Shown here: positions 51,600-59,615 of the stretch, piece after piece
How positions within the stretch are numbered: the stretch's first letter is position 1
How the letters are laid out: every line of letters begins with the position of its first letter
DNA from: Candidatus Saccharibacteria bacterium
Lineage (GTDB): Bacteria > Patescibacteriota > Saccharimonadia > Saccharimonadales > Saccharimonadaceae
Assembly (NCBI GenBank): GCA_016699895.1
Contig: CP064991.1
Span: 682,001 to 746,000, forward strand
Direction of reading: 5' to 3'
Length of the DNA: 64,000 nucleotides
Position numbers and translations under genes: made by a program
The notes under the pieces: model-generated
What the model was told of the DNA's origin: nothing
Databases searched by the model: none
Seen by the model: only the letters and a program-made list of their open reading frames with translations

Positions 51600-53353
51600 G
51601 GTTTGGTAATCCCTTCATATTGAGCGAGCCAGTTGCTCATTTTGGTAAAGACTGGATTTGCGGCTACCGAGCCAGCAAAGCCTTGTTTACCACTGTATTC
51701 GATCCTGACCATTATAACATATTGAGCGTTACCATCTTTGTCAGCGCCGAAACCAATCGTCGTACCAGTCGTGCGGTCCTTTGAATAGGTTTTGGTTGCG
51801 TCATCGTAGATCTGAGCCGTACCCGTTTTTGATCCAACATAGTAGCCGCCATCAGCCGTCGGCCAACTGCCCCGTCTGGCTTCGAACATCATTTTACGAA
51901 TGTTGCTGCTCGCGCTGTCGCTGATCACATTATCTGACACAACTTTCGACTGATTGGCGGTTTCTTTGCCGTCCTGATCCAGGGTGCCATCGATCAGCGT
52001 CGGTTGGTAATACGTTCCGCCGTTGACTGTCGCCGAGAACGCCGCCGCCATTTGCACCATCGTCACCGACACACCCTGACCAAAGGTCATGTTGGCGTAG
52101 CGAACTTTGTTGCCCTGCACATTGTCCGGTGAAAAGATCGTACCGCCGACTTCGCCCGGCTGCTCCACCCCAGTTTTTTGCCCAAAGCGGTATTTGTCGT
52201 GGAAATACTCATACATCGTCTGCCGCGCGGCCTTCGTAATATCGCCACCACCAATCTGTTGTAGTTGCCACATGACACCGGTATTGAGCGAATATTGCAA
52301 CACTTTGGTCATAGTAAATGTCCGCCCAGTGAACTTTTCATCACCTTCGGCATTACAGATCTTTGCATCATCAATCTGCATACAATTCGGATCAGTAAAA
52401 GTGGTATCCGGATTGATTGTGCCGAGGTCTAACGACATCGAGGTAGTCATCGCCTTCATGACAGAACCAGGTTCAAACGCATAGCTAACGGCATGATTCT
52501 GGAAAGCTGTCGCGTCAGTCACTTTGGTATAATTGCTCGGGTCAAAATCTGGATAGTTCGCCATCGCCACAATATGACCGTTGTTTGGATCCATCACGAT
52601 GATACTGCCGCTATCGCTATTCACGTTGTTGAGACCTTCTTGCAAGATCGATTCGGCTTGCGCCTGGACGCTACGATCAATCGTCAACACATAGTCGGTG
52701 CCGTCTTTGGCTGGGATACTGACATCGTGGACACCAATCGTCAGCGGAATTCTACGCACATCCGTCACCGATTGCAATAGACCAGCTTCGCCCGTTAGCT
52801 CGGTATTGAGATATTGTTCGAGGCCGTACTGCCCCTCCCCGTCGGCGTTCACAAAGCCGAGCACCTGGTTAGCTAGTTTACCTTCGGTATAAACTCGGCG
52901 GCTGCTCGACTGGAGACCGACACCAGCCAGATCGGCTTCTTGGATCTTTTCCGCCTGAGAGTGCGTGATTTGACGTGCTAGCACTACATACTGCAGAGTT
53001 GTGCTGGTTAGTTTGTCGAAATTAGCCTCGATCATTTGATCGCCCGCCACATCGGTGACTAGTTTTTCTACCTTTTTGACGTCCTTTACCTGTGTCGGAT
53101 CGGCAAACACGGTGTAAACAGTCTGGTTCAGGACGAGTGGAACAATTTCGCCGTTTTGATCCTTGGCGTAGAGCTGCCCACGCTCTGGATTGATGGTCCG
53201 TTTACTAATCTGCATCTGATTAGCTTTGGCTAGGAACTCTTCGTGATTGATGACCTGGATATAAAATAATCGCACTAAAAAGATCGCTAAAACCAAAAAT
53301 AGACCGATCGTCAGTCGGCTGGCGCGCGATAATTTTTCAGACTGGTTGGTCAT
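51596..53353 (-). CDS. ftsI: Penicillin-binding protein, FtsI/PBP2-type transpeptidase
   Basis: 585 aa, class B PBP that cross-links septal peptidoglycan. An N-terminal membrane anchor (LTIGLFLVLAIFLVRLFYIQ) is followed by a pedestal and a transpeptidase domain with S297-x-x-K300 (EPGSVMKAM), SxN (YSLNTG) and KTG (GSKTGTAQ). The position between ftsL and mraY is the usual one. A TAGAAT lies 6 nt before the ATG, so an internal promoter is possible. Confidence 0.92.
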   Translation of the reverse strand: MTNQSEKLSRASRLTIGLFLVLAIFLVRLFYIQVINHEEFLAKANQMQISKRTINPERGQLYAKDQNGEIVPLVLNQTVYTVFADPTQVKDVKKVEKLVTDVAGDQMIEANFDKLTSTTLQYVVLARQITHSQAEKIQEADLAGVGLQSSSRRVYTEGKLANQVLGFVNADGEGQYGLEQYLNTELTGEAGLLQSVTDVRRIPLTIGVHDVSIPAKDGTDYVLTIDRSVQAQAESILQEGLNNVNSDSGSIIVMDPNNGHIVAMANYPDFDPSNYTKVTDATAFQNHAVSYAFEPGSVMKAMTTSMSLDLGTINPDTTFTDPNCMQIDDAKICNAEGDEKFTGRTFTMTKVLQYSLNTGVMWQLQQIGGGDITKAARQTMYEYFHDKYRFGQKTGVEQPGEVGGTIFSPDNVQGNKVRYANMTFGQGVSVTMVQMAAAFSATVNGGTYYQPTLIDGTLDQDGKETANQSKVVSDNVISDSASSNIRKMMFEARRGSWPTADGGYYVGSKTGTAQIYDDATKTYSKDRTTGTTIGFGADKDGNAQYVIMVRIEYSGKQGFAGSVAANPVFTKMSNWLAQYEGITKP

Positions 53354-53362
53354 GTTTTGATT

Positions 53363-53725
53363 CTACTCCGATTGTTGGATGTCAGTTGGAGTCGTCATGG
53401 CGGCTGCCACGCTACTACTCTCGACACGGGCAATTGATTGTAAACGAGCATTTTCAATTTTGAGATCATCTCGTTCAGCGGCGAGCTGTGTTTTCTTTTC
53501 ATCGATGGCGTTCATTTCGTAGCCAAACGCGCTCGTTTTCGTCAGCTGCGTTAGATACAACAAGCCTAGGAATGCGGTCAGCAAGACAATCATGACAGTA
53601 TTTGCGACCGGACCGAGGCGACGCGCAGATTGAAAAGATGTTAGGTTCTGATTCCGACCCCAGCCGGCAGCCGGCATAGTGCCACGTCCGCGAGTCGAGA
53701 TAAATTGTGTTCGTTGGTTTGTCAT
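53363..53725 (-). CDS. FtsL-like cell division protein
   Basis: 120 aa. A basic cytosolic N-terminus, one transmembrane helix (VANTVMIVLLTAFLGLLYLTQ) and a leucine/alanine coiled coil (MNAIDEKKTQLAAERDDLKIENARLQSIARVESS) match FtsL/DivIC layout. Gene order rsmH-(this)-ftsI is that of ftsL. Sequence similarity within FtsL is always low, so the call rests on topology and position. Confidence 0.75.
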   Translation of the reverse strand: MTNQRTQFISTRGRGTMPAAGWGRNQNLTSFQSARRLGPVANTVMIVLLTAFLGLLYLTQLTKTSAFGYEMNAIDEKKTQLAAERDDLKIENARLQSIARVESSSVAAAMTTPTDIQQSE

Positions 53726-53829
53726 TGTTGTTTTTCGTTTTCCTTTTATTTATACGTGGATGTTTGCGCCTGTTACCCTACCCTCGCAAAGATCCGCGTG
53801 TAAATTTGTTTATCATGTTTGTTTTTGTA

Positions 53830-53872
53830 ACGGAACCGGGCGAGACCTCGACCGTATAGGGTCGAGGCTCGC
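53830..53872. repeat. Strong stem-loop between rsmH and ftsL
   Basis: GCGAG-A-CCTCGACC, a loop of about 6 nt, GGTCGAGG-CTCGC, then TTTT on the plus strand. It could act as a terminator on the plus strand or as an mRNA processing or attenuation structure in the minus-strand dcw transcript. Confidence 0.55.
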
Positions 53873-53887
53873 TTTTGGTCTCGCGCC

Positions 53888-53947
53888 TTATTTGTGGCGG
53901 ACCACAATTTTCTGTGCGCGTGACTTGTTTACGACTTGAATTGGCAT
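53888..53947 (-). CDS. Possible 19-codon leader ORF
   Basis: MPIQVVNKSRAQKIVVRHK, basic. The ATG at 53947 follows AAGGACTT at a proper distance. It lies between rsmH and the ftsL-like gene and just before the stem-loop at 53830-53872 on the same transcript. It may be a leader peptide. No family is recognised. Confidence 0.35.
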   Translation of the reverse strand: MPIQVVNKSRAQKIVVRHK

Positions 53948-53964
53948 AAGCAAGTCCTTTCTTT

Positions 53965-54879
53965 TTAATTATTTATCTTTGCTGCGGCTCGTAATTTTGC
54001 ACTACGAGCGCGCGGATTGTAAACATCATCAGTGCCGGCAATTGGATGCTTGGTTAGGACTGTCAGATCTGCCTCCAAACCGGAATTTGTTTGCTCTCTC
54101 AGGAAGTTTTTCACCAATCGATCCTCGAGACTATGGAAACTGATCACCGCCAGTCGCCCGCCTGGAGCTAGGAGCTTGATGAGTAGCGGCAATGTCCGCT
54201 CAATCTGACCTAGTTCGTCATTGGTTTCGATCCGTAGAGCTTGGAAGGTGCGTGTCGCGGGATGGATTTTGCCCCGCCGCGGCAAGGTTTCGGCGATGAG
54301 ATCAGCTAGTTCGGTCGTTGTCACAATCGGCTGTTTAGAGCGTTTGATGACAATGGCTCGAGCGATCCGATGCGCCCTTGTCGGTGGTTCTTCCCCGTAA
54401 TGACGAATTATCTGACTGAGTTCTTTTTCCGAATAGTGATTCACGATAGTTGCAGCAGATGTATCTTGCGATTGATCCATGCGCATATCGAGATCCGATT
54501 CCAGACGGAAACTGAATCCGCGCTCCGCACGATCGAGCTGCGGAGAGCTAACACCGAGATCCAACAAGATCATATCGAACTGCCGATTCTCGGTAACTAA
54601 TGTTTGACTAGCTTCCAAGAAATCGCTATGTATCAGCCTAGCTCCCTGTTGCCCTAGTGACTCTAGCTGACCGATCGCAAAGGCGTCTCGATCCACCAGT
54701 GTCGCCAAGTTCGCAGAACCTATGCGAGCAATTACCGCCTGGGCATGACCGCCGTAACCGGCCGTCAGATCCAGATAGCTTTCGCCCTTTCCCGGATGCA
54801 ACAAATCTAGTGTCGCATCGAGCAAGACTGGAATATGGAGTTGTTGTGGTGTTGTCATATTCTTTTTTACGGAGGCCAC
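53965..54879 (-). CDS. rsmH: 16S rRNA m4C1402 methyltransferase RsmH (MraW)
   Basis: 304 aa (GTG start; an ATG at 54858 would remove seven residues). It methylates C1402 in the ribosomal P site. Motifs: HIPVLLDATLDLL, YLDLTAGYGGHAQAV (SAM binding), ILLDLGVSSPQLDRAERGFSF, RTFQALRIETNDELGQIE and VISFHSLEDRLVKNFLRE. Second gene of the dcw cluster. Confidence 0.95.
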   Translation of the reverse strand: MASVKKNMTTPQQLHIPVLLDATLDLLHPGKGESYLDLTAGYGGHAQAVIARIGSANLATLVDRDAFAIGQLESLGQQGARLIHSDFLEASQTLVTENRQFDMILLDLGVSSPQLDRAERGFSFRLESDLDMRMDQSQDTSAATIVNHYSEKELSQIIRHYGEEPPTRAHRIARAIVIKRSKQPIVTTTELADLIAETLPRRGKIHPATRTFQALRIETNDELGQIERTLPLLIKLLAPGGRLAVISFHSLEDRLVKNFLREQTNSGLEADLTVLTKHPIAGTDDVYNPRARSAKLRAAAKINN

Positions 54880-55148
54880 CTATTCGGCAATCAGTATTTA
54901 TGTTCTGATTGTTTGTTTTAGATTTTCAAGATGTTTACTCTGTCGTCAGATGACGATAGTGTAACCATATGAGAGACTTATGTGTGAGGTGGAGTTTTTC
55001 CTTAGGTCTATGTTGCCATAAACCGAAGTGCGGCAATCCGTTCGAGCTGGCGATTGCTTTCCAGCTGATTGCCGAGTAGTTGGCCTCTATAACTGTTAAG
55101 GTGCTTGTTATAATCTATCCAGCGTTTAGCGCCGCATAGACCATTTGA
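54880..55148. other. mraZ-rsmH intergenic region
   Basis: 269 bp. Immediately after the mraZ stop, on the minus strand, the same frame stays open for another 46 codons to a TAG at 55008-55010 (it includes KRWIDYNKHLNSYRGQLL), without a start codon of its own. No terminator is seen. Nothing else is recognised. Confidence 0.4.
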
Positions 55149-55514
55149 TTAGTCGGGTTTGGCGCTGAGCCGCCAATATCGGCCAGCTCGGACAGCCACG
55201 ATTTCACGATCGATCCCAGCGTACTCTAGCTGATGCGCCTCGAGGGTGATTCTACCCTGTTTAGCGTCGAGCTCAGTTTCGACTTTGCCGGTACGAAACT
55301 GGACGTTGAGGTCGGCCACTCGCTCATCAAGGATATCTCCCTGGAGCGCTGCTTCCATATCTTCGTCCCATACTGATTTTTGGTATAGGTGGAGATAGGC
55401 GCCGAAACCGCGTGTGATCACGATGCCACCCGAGAACTCGGTGCGCAGCTCAGACGGGACAGTTAGTCGTCGTTTGTCGTCTAGCTTTCGCTCAAAGTAA
55501 TCGATTTTGGTCAT
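55149..55514 (-). CDS. mraZ: Transcriptional regulator MraZ
   Basis: 121 aa with two SpoVT/AbrB-like halves: ERKLDDKRRLTVPSELRTEF and, in the second half, ETELDAKQGRITLEAHQLEYAG, carrying the DxxGR-type DNA-contact motif. MraZ binds GTGGG repeats and controls its own dcw operon; matching repeats lie upstream (55592-55637). GGGAAAGGG precedes the ATG. Confidence 0.94.
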   Translation of the reverse strand: MTKIDYFERKLDDKRRLTVPSELRTEFSGGIVITRGFGAYLHLYQKSVWDEDMEAALQGDILDERVADLNVQFRTGKVETELDAKQGRITLEAHQLEYAGIDREIVAVRAGRYWRLSAKPD

Positions 55515-55582
55515 CGCCCTTTCCCGTTAAGTTATTTGGTGTGGTTCAGTGGTTTTTGTTTCATTCATTTGCCACTGGACTT

Positions 55583-55612
55583 ATTATACTACCCACAACC
55601 ACCCACATGCAA
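55583..55612 (-). promoter_or_regulatory. Promoter of the mraZ/dcw operon
   Basis: On the minus strand: TTGCAT (55607-55612), an 18-nt spacer, TATAAT (55583-55588), about 70 nt before the mraZ ATG. Confidence 0.65.
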
Positions 55613-55637
55613 GCCCTTTTTGATACATTTTACCCAC
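55592..55637 (-). promoter_or_regulatory. mraZ: MraZ box: GTGGG direct repeats
   Basis: On the minus strand GTGGG occurs at 55592-55596 and 55602-55606, exactly 10 bp apart and within the -35/-10 spacer. A third copy lies at 55633-55637, 31 bp further up. TGGG-type repeats with 10-bp period are the known MraZ operator, so this is probably autoregulation. Confidence 0.7.
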
Positions 55638-55663
55638 TTTTTATGACAAAATTACAGCAAAGC

Positions 55664-55672
55664 TGTGGATAA
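55664..55672 (-). promoter_or_regulatory. DnaA box-like 9-mer
   Basis: TTATCCACA read on the minus strand, a perfect consensus DnaA box, about 50 bp upstream of the mraZ -35. A single copy, so chance is possible. Confidence 0.4.
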
Positions 55673-55754
55673 GTGCCCTATTTTGGCTATTTCTATCTGG
55701 TATAAGTAAAGAAGGCCATTATCATGTTTGGCCCACGAAAATAGTAGAATTATC

Positions 55755-56768
55755 TCACGAGAAATAGATTTTCATGATTGATCGAGCCACCGCATCTGGA
55801 TCATGTCGAATCAACGTTCGCCTATAGGCAATCGGATCTTTTTTGTTCGGATTTTGCCATATTTCACCAGCTAAGAGCTCGGCGCCTTTGACGCGGTAAT
55901 GCTGTTGTTTCAGAGCAATTGCATCAATTTCCACTGGCAACTCGCCGTCGGCCGCATACTTTTCTAGCAAGCTTTTCGACGGTTGATGGACATTATATAT
56001 GACATAGTCGAGGAACTCTCCACCGGCCAATCGTTCGATTTCAGACGCAAAATCATGTACGGCGAACCCTTCGGTTTGCCCGGGCTTGGTTACGAGATTA
56101 CAGACATAAGCCTTGCGCGCCGATGTTTCGCACAGCGCCTTGCCAATACCCGGAGTCGCGAGAACCGGCGCTAACGAACAATATAGATTTCCCGGTGCTA
56201 TGACAACCAAATCAGCTTCCTCGATCGCCTTGATCGCCTGTGGATTAGCCCGCACGCGACCGCCGCTAGTCTTCGCTACCATAATTTTTGGTCGGCGCGA
56301 TTCACCAAAATGCTGCTTTTCGATTTCTGACTGACCACGATAAACCTGGCGACCCAGTTTAGCGCTCATGACAACACTATCTAGCGTCACTGGCACAACT
56401 TTGCCATCAACCCGCAACACTTCCTCGGCCAGATCGATGGCCGAGATAAAACTACCGGTCATCTTTTCGAGTGCCGTGAGAAACAAATTGCCAAAAGCAT
56501 GCCCAGCTAGACTGCCCTCGTCAAACCGATAATTAAACAGTTCGCGAGCACGCGGTGAACTACTGAGCGCCACCAGACACTGTCTGACGTCTCCCGGCGG
56601 CAACACACCCAGCTCATCACGTAGCTGACCAGTCGATCCACCATCATCCGCCATATTAACGAGTGCCGTAATATCCGTCGCGTAATTTTTCAGCCCAGAC
56701 AACACCACAAACGAACCCGTGCCACCACCGATCACGACTATATTCGCACCTACCTTATTAACTTCCAT
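55755..56768 (-). CDS. yvcK: YvcK/CofD-like protein (gluconeogenesis factor family)
   Basis: 337 aa. Motifs of the YvcK family: IGGGTGSFVVLSGLK at the N-terminus, VNMADDGGSTGQLRDELGVLPPGDVRQCL, FGNLFL and the UDP-sugar-binding region APGNLYCSLAPVLATPGI. In Firmicutes YvcK binds UDP-GlcNAc and links carbon status to cell-wall synthesis. It fits here beside the dcw cluster. A GGAGAGGG site precedes the ATG. Confidence 0.92.
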   Translation of the reverse strand: MEVNKVGANIVVIGGGTGSFVVLSGLKNYATDITALVNMADDGGSTGQLRDELGVLPPGDVRQCLVALSSSPRARELFNYRFDEGSLAGHAFGNLFLTALEKMTGSFISAIDLAEEVLRVDGKVVPVTLDSVVMSAKLGRQVYRGQSEIEKQHFGESRRPKIMVAKTSGGRVRANPQAIKAIEEADLVVIAPGNLYCSLAPVLATPGIGKALCETSARKAYVCNLVTKPGQTEGFAVHDFASEIERLAGGEFLDYVIYNVHQPSKSLLEKYAADGELPVEIDAIALKQQHYRVKGAELLAGEIWQNPNKKDPIAYRRTLIRHDPDAVARSIMKIYFS

Positions 56769-56786
56769 AATAAACCCTCTCCCCTG

Positions 56787-57749
56787 TTATTCGTCACCCT
56801 TGAGGAGCTTCTTGCCCTTGATCTCGTATCGCAGACCCGTTAGATCGCTCGTCATATAGTCGTCATTTAATAGGCTGACGAATGTATCAACATCACGACC
56901 ATCGAGGATGATAATCGCTCCATCATCTGCCGTCATCAGATCGAGTGCCATGTTTTCACTATATTCCACGATCTCCTCTTGAGTTTTAGTGCCGAGCTCC
57001 AAATTCTGTAATTTGTTGATCGATTTCGCTCGACCTGCAATCAAAGTATTCAGGTCTTGACCCTCTGGGAAATTCAATTGATAACGATCAAGAATTTGTT
57101 CGACTTTTTTGTCGGCAATTGCCTGTTTTTTGTAACTATAGCTAAATATCGCCTCAAATTTCTTCGGATTAAAAGCGAAAATTTGTTCGTCGACTACCAA
57201 TACTTGATTATCGGTCGCTATTTTAAACGCTGCCGCCGGTTCGAGCGCTGCCATTTTTCCGTCCTGACCAATCTGCCAGGCATTACGCTCGCTGAGCGAA
57301 CTCGACCCAGTTACCTGTTTGATGACATAAAAAGGCGTGGAATTTTTATGCGAAAAACGCGCTATGATCATTTTGATCGTTTTGAATTCGTGATCATATT
57401 CGTTAAAGGTTTCGATGGCACTACGTGATGTTTCGATCTGGTCAAGTACCATCTTGGCATTCGCCACACGCTCGCGAGTTGACCACAGTAATACGCCAGC
57501 CTCGGCTTCGCTCTCCTCGAATGGTCGCGGCTCTAGGCCGAGTCCCGCGCCCTTTTCAACTTCGTTTAAAATTTCTAGCAAAAAGACTGGTGCCACTTGC
57601 GGCTTGAGTCCATCCGACATCGGCAGATGATAGACCGTGTATCGTTTATTAACGAGAAAGAATTCGACGTCAAATTCCTTTTTTAGGTGTCCGGCCTTGT
57701 TAGCCCACTCAAAAATATCCACTGGTTTGGTAGTTTGTTGTTCGTACAT
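56787..57749 (-). CDS. DUF4868-like protein (KwaB-like?)
   Basis: 320 aa from the ATG at 57749, 8 nt after TATAAT. The layout (helical N-terminal half; then QVLVVDEQIFAFNPKKFEAIFSYSYKKQAIADKKVEQILDRY; then a C-terminal region ending SDLTGLRYEIKGKKLL) resembles DUF4868, the domain of the Kiwa defence protein KwaB. No KwaA-like membrane gene is adjacent; the neighbours are rnhA and yvcK. The family call is from memory of the pattern and only moderately sure. Confidence 0.6.
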   Translation of the reverse strand: MYEQQTTKPVDIFEWANKAGHLKKEFDVEFFLVNKRYTVYHLPMSDGLKPQVAPVFLLEILNEVEKGAGLGLEPRPFEESEAEAGVLLWSTRERVANAKMVLDQIETSRSAIETFNEYDHEFKTIKMIIARFSHKNSTPFYVIKQVTGSSSLSERNAWQIGQDGKMAALEPAAAFKIATDNQVLVVDEQIFAFNPKKFEAIFSYSYKKQAIADKKVEQILDRYQLNFPEGQDLNTLIAGRAKSINKLQNLELGTKTQEEIVEYSENMALDLMTADDGAIIILDGRDVDTFVSLLNDDYMTSDLTGLRYEIKGKKLLKGDE

Positions 57750-57757
57750 ATGTAACA

Positions 57758-57763
57758 ATTATA
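57758..57763 (-). promoter_or_regulatory. -10 box of the DUF4868-like gene
   Basis: TATAAT on the minus strand, 8 nt before the ATG at 57749, inside the last codons of rnhA. Confidence 0.5.
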
Positions 57764-58216
57764 CTACATATCGCTGTTGACACTCGAAACGCCACGAACT
57801 TTTTGCTCGCGGGCACGATTCGCCCACTCGTCCGCCAGTTCGTTCAATTCGGTCCCGACGTGACCGCGCACCCAGATCAATTTGGCTCGTGAATTTTGGT
57901 ATTCAGCCAGCAATGGTTTAACGATGTCGAGGTTTTTGATCTCGCCGGACTTTTTCTTCCAGCCGTTTGCCGCCCAATTGGGCGCCCATTTAGTCAGCAC
58001 ATTGATCCAAAACTCGCTATCCGAATAGATTTCGCAGGCCTCGCCCACCGCGTCCTGCATGGCCGCGAGTAGCGCCAAGCCTTCCATGCGAATATTTGTC
58101 GTTTCGACCGGTTCGACCTCTCCACCCATCAACCACGGTTGACCGTTTTTGATGACGGCAAAACCGCCTGGGCCAGGATTTGGGCTAGCGCTACCGTCGG
58201 TGTAATACGTTATCAT
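57764..58216 (-). CDS. rnhA: Ribonuclease HI
   Basis: 150 aa. Cuts RNA in RNA/DNA hybrids. The DEDD carboxylates are visible: D7 in YTDGSASPNPG, the glutamate in NIRMEGLALLAAM, the aspartate in IYSDSEFWINVL and the last in NELADEWANRAR; VRGHVG carries the flexible-loop histidine. The start is an ATG 7 nt after TAGAAT. Confidence 0.94.
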   Translation of the reverse strand: MITYYTDGSASPNPGPGGFAVIKNGQPWLMGGEVEPVETTNIRMEGLALLAAMQDAVGEACEIYSDSEFWINVLTKWAPNWAANGWKKKSGEIKNLDIVKPLLAEYQNSRAKLIWVRGHVGTELNELADEWANRAREQKVRGVSSVNSDM

Positions 58217-58223
58217 GGTTTCT

Positions 58224-58229
58224 ATTCTA
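58224..58229 (-). promoter_or_regulatory. -10 box of rnhA
   Basis: TAGAAT on the minus strand, 7 nt before the ATG at 58216. Confidence 0.45.
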
Positions 58230-58250
58230 GCATCCTAGCCCAGTATCCGC

Positions 58251-59243
58251 CTAACGTAAATGATGGCGGTTCTGGAGATAGTGCGATCGTAGCAATTTAG
58301 ATCGCCGCTTTTTCTTTGCACTAGGGCGTCGTGGTCGTGATTCGGCGATATAGATACCGAGTAGTATCAGTAATGCTCCAGCAACTAGCTCTAGCGACAA
58401 TTTCTCACCCAGTACAATAATTGGCAAAGCAATCGCCAGTAGCGTCTCTAGATATGATAACCCGCCCGACACTGTTGAACCCATTCGCTGATAGGCTACA
58501 ATCCATAGCGACCTCGAGGCAAACGATACGACAAAGGCGCTATACGCAATGCCGACCCAGCCCAGTAGTGACAAGTTGGCAGTTTGGCTAATAATTGCGC
58601 CGGGACCGCTCTCGATGAGAGACAACACTAACGCAACGACCGCTGTGACGAGTGACGCTAGGCCTGCATAGACTGCAAAAGTTACACCGTTATCGTTCGC
58701 TTTGCGCTGGTAAATAATCGATATAGGAGAAGTAACGCAGTTGATCAGCACCAAAACCGTGGCCAGCGGGTAAAACACTGACGCGGCCGAACCCTCAAAA
58801 ATAGCCGGTACTGCGACCACCAATAGGCCACCAATCGCCGCTAACGTAATACCCGCCACCGCCCTGCGTCCGACCTTTTCTTTGATAATTTTACTCGATA
58901 TAATTACTAGAATAATTGGAGACAACAGAGATATGATTGAAGTATAACTGGCCGTGCTGTATTCAATCGCTTTGTAAAAAACAATTAAACTAATCGCCGT
59001 ACAGGTTACCGATATGGCGAGATTAAAGGCGTTCTTTTTGATGATTTTCCAGTGTCGCAACAGGAACAGAACGACCACCGGCAAAAATATCACGAATGTC
59101 ATGGCTAATTTTAGGAATGTGAATGTCGTACTGTTGATTTCGCCCAGGGTGCTCTTGATAATGGTGCCATTCGGCGCACCAATTACTACCGACAAAAAAC
59201 CTATCAGCAACCACTTGTTATATTTCGTTTTCTTGTTCGTCAT
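58251..59243 (-). CDS. EamA/DMT-superfamily transporter
   Basis: 330 aa with ten TM helices in two five-helix repeats (EamA layout). Diagnostic pieces: the first helix GFLSVVIGAPNGTIIK, AIEYSTASYTSIISLLSPIILVIIS at the end of repeat 1, and YQRMGSTVSGGLSYLETLLAIALPIIVLGEKLSLELVAGALLILLGIYIAE in repeat 2. Probably an exporter of metabolites or amino acids; the substrate is unknown. A basic tail of about 30 residues ends the protein. Confidence 0.88.
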   Translation of the reverse strand: MTNKKTKYNKWLLIGFLSVVIGAPNGTIIKSTLGEINSTTFTFLKLAMTFVIFLPVVVLFLLRHWKIIKKNAFNLAISVTCTAISLIVFYKAIEYSTASYTSIISLLSPIILVIISSKIIKEKVGRRAVAGITLAAIGGLLVVAVPAIFEGSAASVFYPLATVLVLINCVTSPISIIYQRKANDNGVTFAVYAGLASLVTAVVALVLSLIESGPGAIISQTANLSLLGWVGIAYSAFVVSFASRSLWIVAYQRMGSTVSGGLSYLETLLAIALPIIVLGEKLSLELVAGALLILLGIYIAESRPRRPSAKKKRRSKLLRSHYLQNRHHLR

Positions 59244-59347
59244 TGTTACTAACTAAAGATTAGCTTATGGTTATATTTTACTACACCAGTTAAAAGAGGT
59301 CAAATATTGCGTTTCGCAGGCGATACTGCTATAATTTATCACGCTAT

Positions 59348-59430
59348 GCACCCGTAGCTCAGCTGCCTAGGCGTATGCCGGTTATCATGACCAGCGTTGC
59401 TCTATCCAGCTGTATAAAGGCGAAGGGTGT
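59348..59430 (+). repeat. Rearranged tRNA-like segment upstream of tRNA-Arg
   Basis: The first 18 nt (59348-59365) are identical to the 5' end of the tRNA-Arg gene at 59440. A 14-nt piece at 59399-59412 is the exact reverse complement of that tRNA's D-arm (59452-59465). Between them a CTGGT/ACCGG hairpin exists on the minus strand. It looks like an inverted, decayed or chimeric tRNA copy, not a working tRNA. Confidence 0.55.
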
Positions 59431-59439
59431 GAAATATGA

Positions 59440-59516
59440 GCACCCGTAGCTCAGCTGGATAGAGCGTTTGCTTGCGGAGCAAAAGGTCGTACGTTCGAAT
59501 CGTATCGGGTGTACCA
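59440..59516 (+). tRNA. tRNA-Arg (anticodon GCG)
   Basis: 77 nt. Acceptor GCACCCG/CGGGTGT (first pair G-U), D-arm GCTC...GAGC, anticodon stem TTTGC/GCAAA with loop TTGCGGA (anticodon GCG at 59474-59476), T-loop TTCGAAT, discriminator A and encoded CCA. It reads CGC and CGU codons if used unmodified. Confidence 0.95.
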
Positions 59517-59553
59517 TAGAAAAAAGGTTAGCTTGCTAGCCTTTTTTCTATGG
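59514..59553 (+). terminator. Terminator starting at the tRNA CCA end
   Basis: 19-nt arms (59514-59532 and 59535-59553) that pair with one G-U, a 2-nt loop and an internal A6/T6 tract. The left arm begins with the tRNA CCA. The structure also works in the opposite direction. Confidence 0.75.
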
Positions 59554-59615
59554 CGTTACTTTGGCGAGCGGAGGAGCGTAGCGATATCATATCAAGTTGT
59601 GTTATCATATTCCCC

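Noticed and set aside
59348..59430. A second functional tRNA upstream of tRNA-Arg
   Set aside because: The anticodon loop lacks U33 in either strand reading and there is no T-arm. The similarity is explained by direct and inverted copies of pieces of the tRNA-Arg gene.
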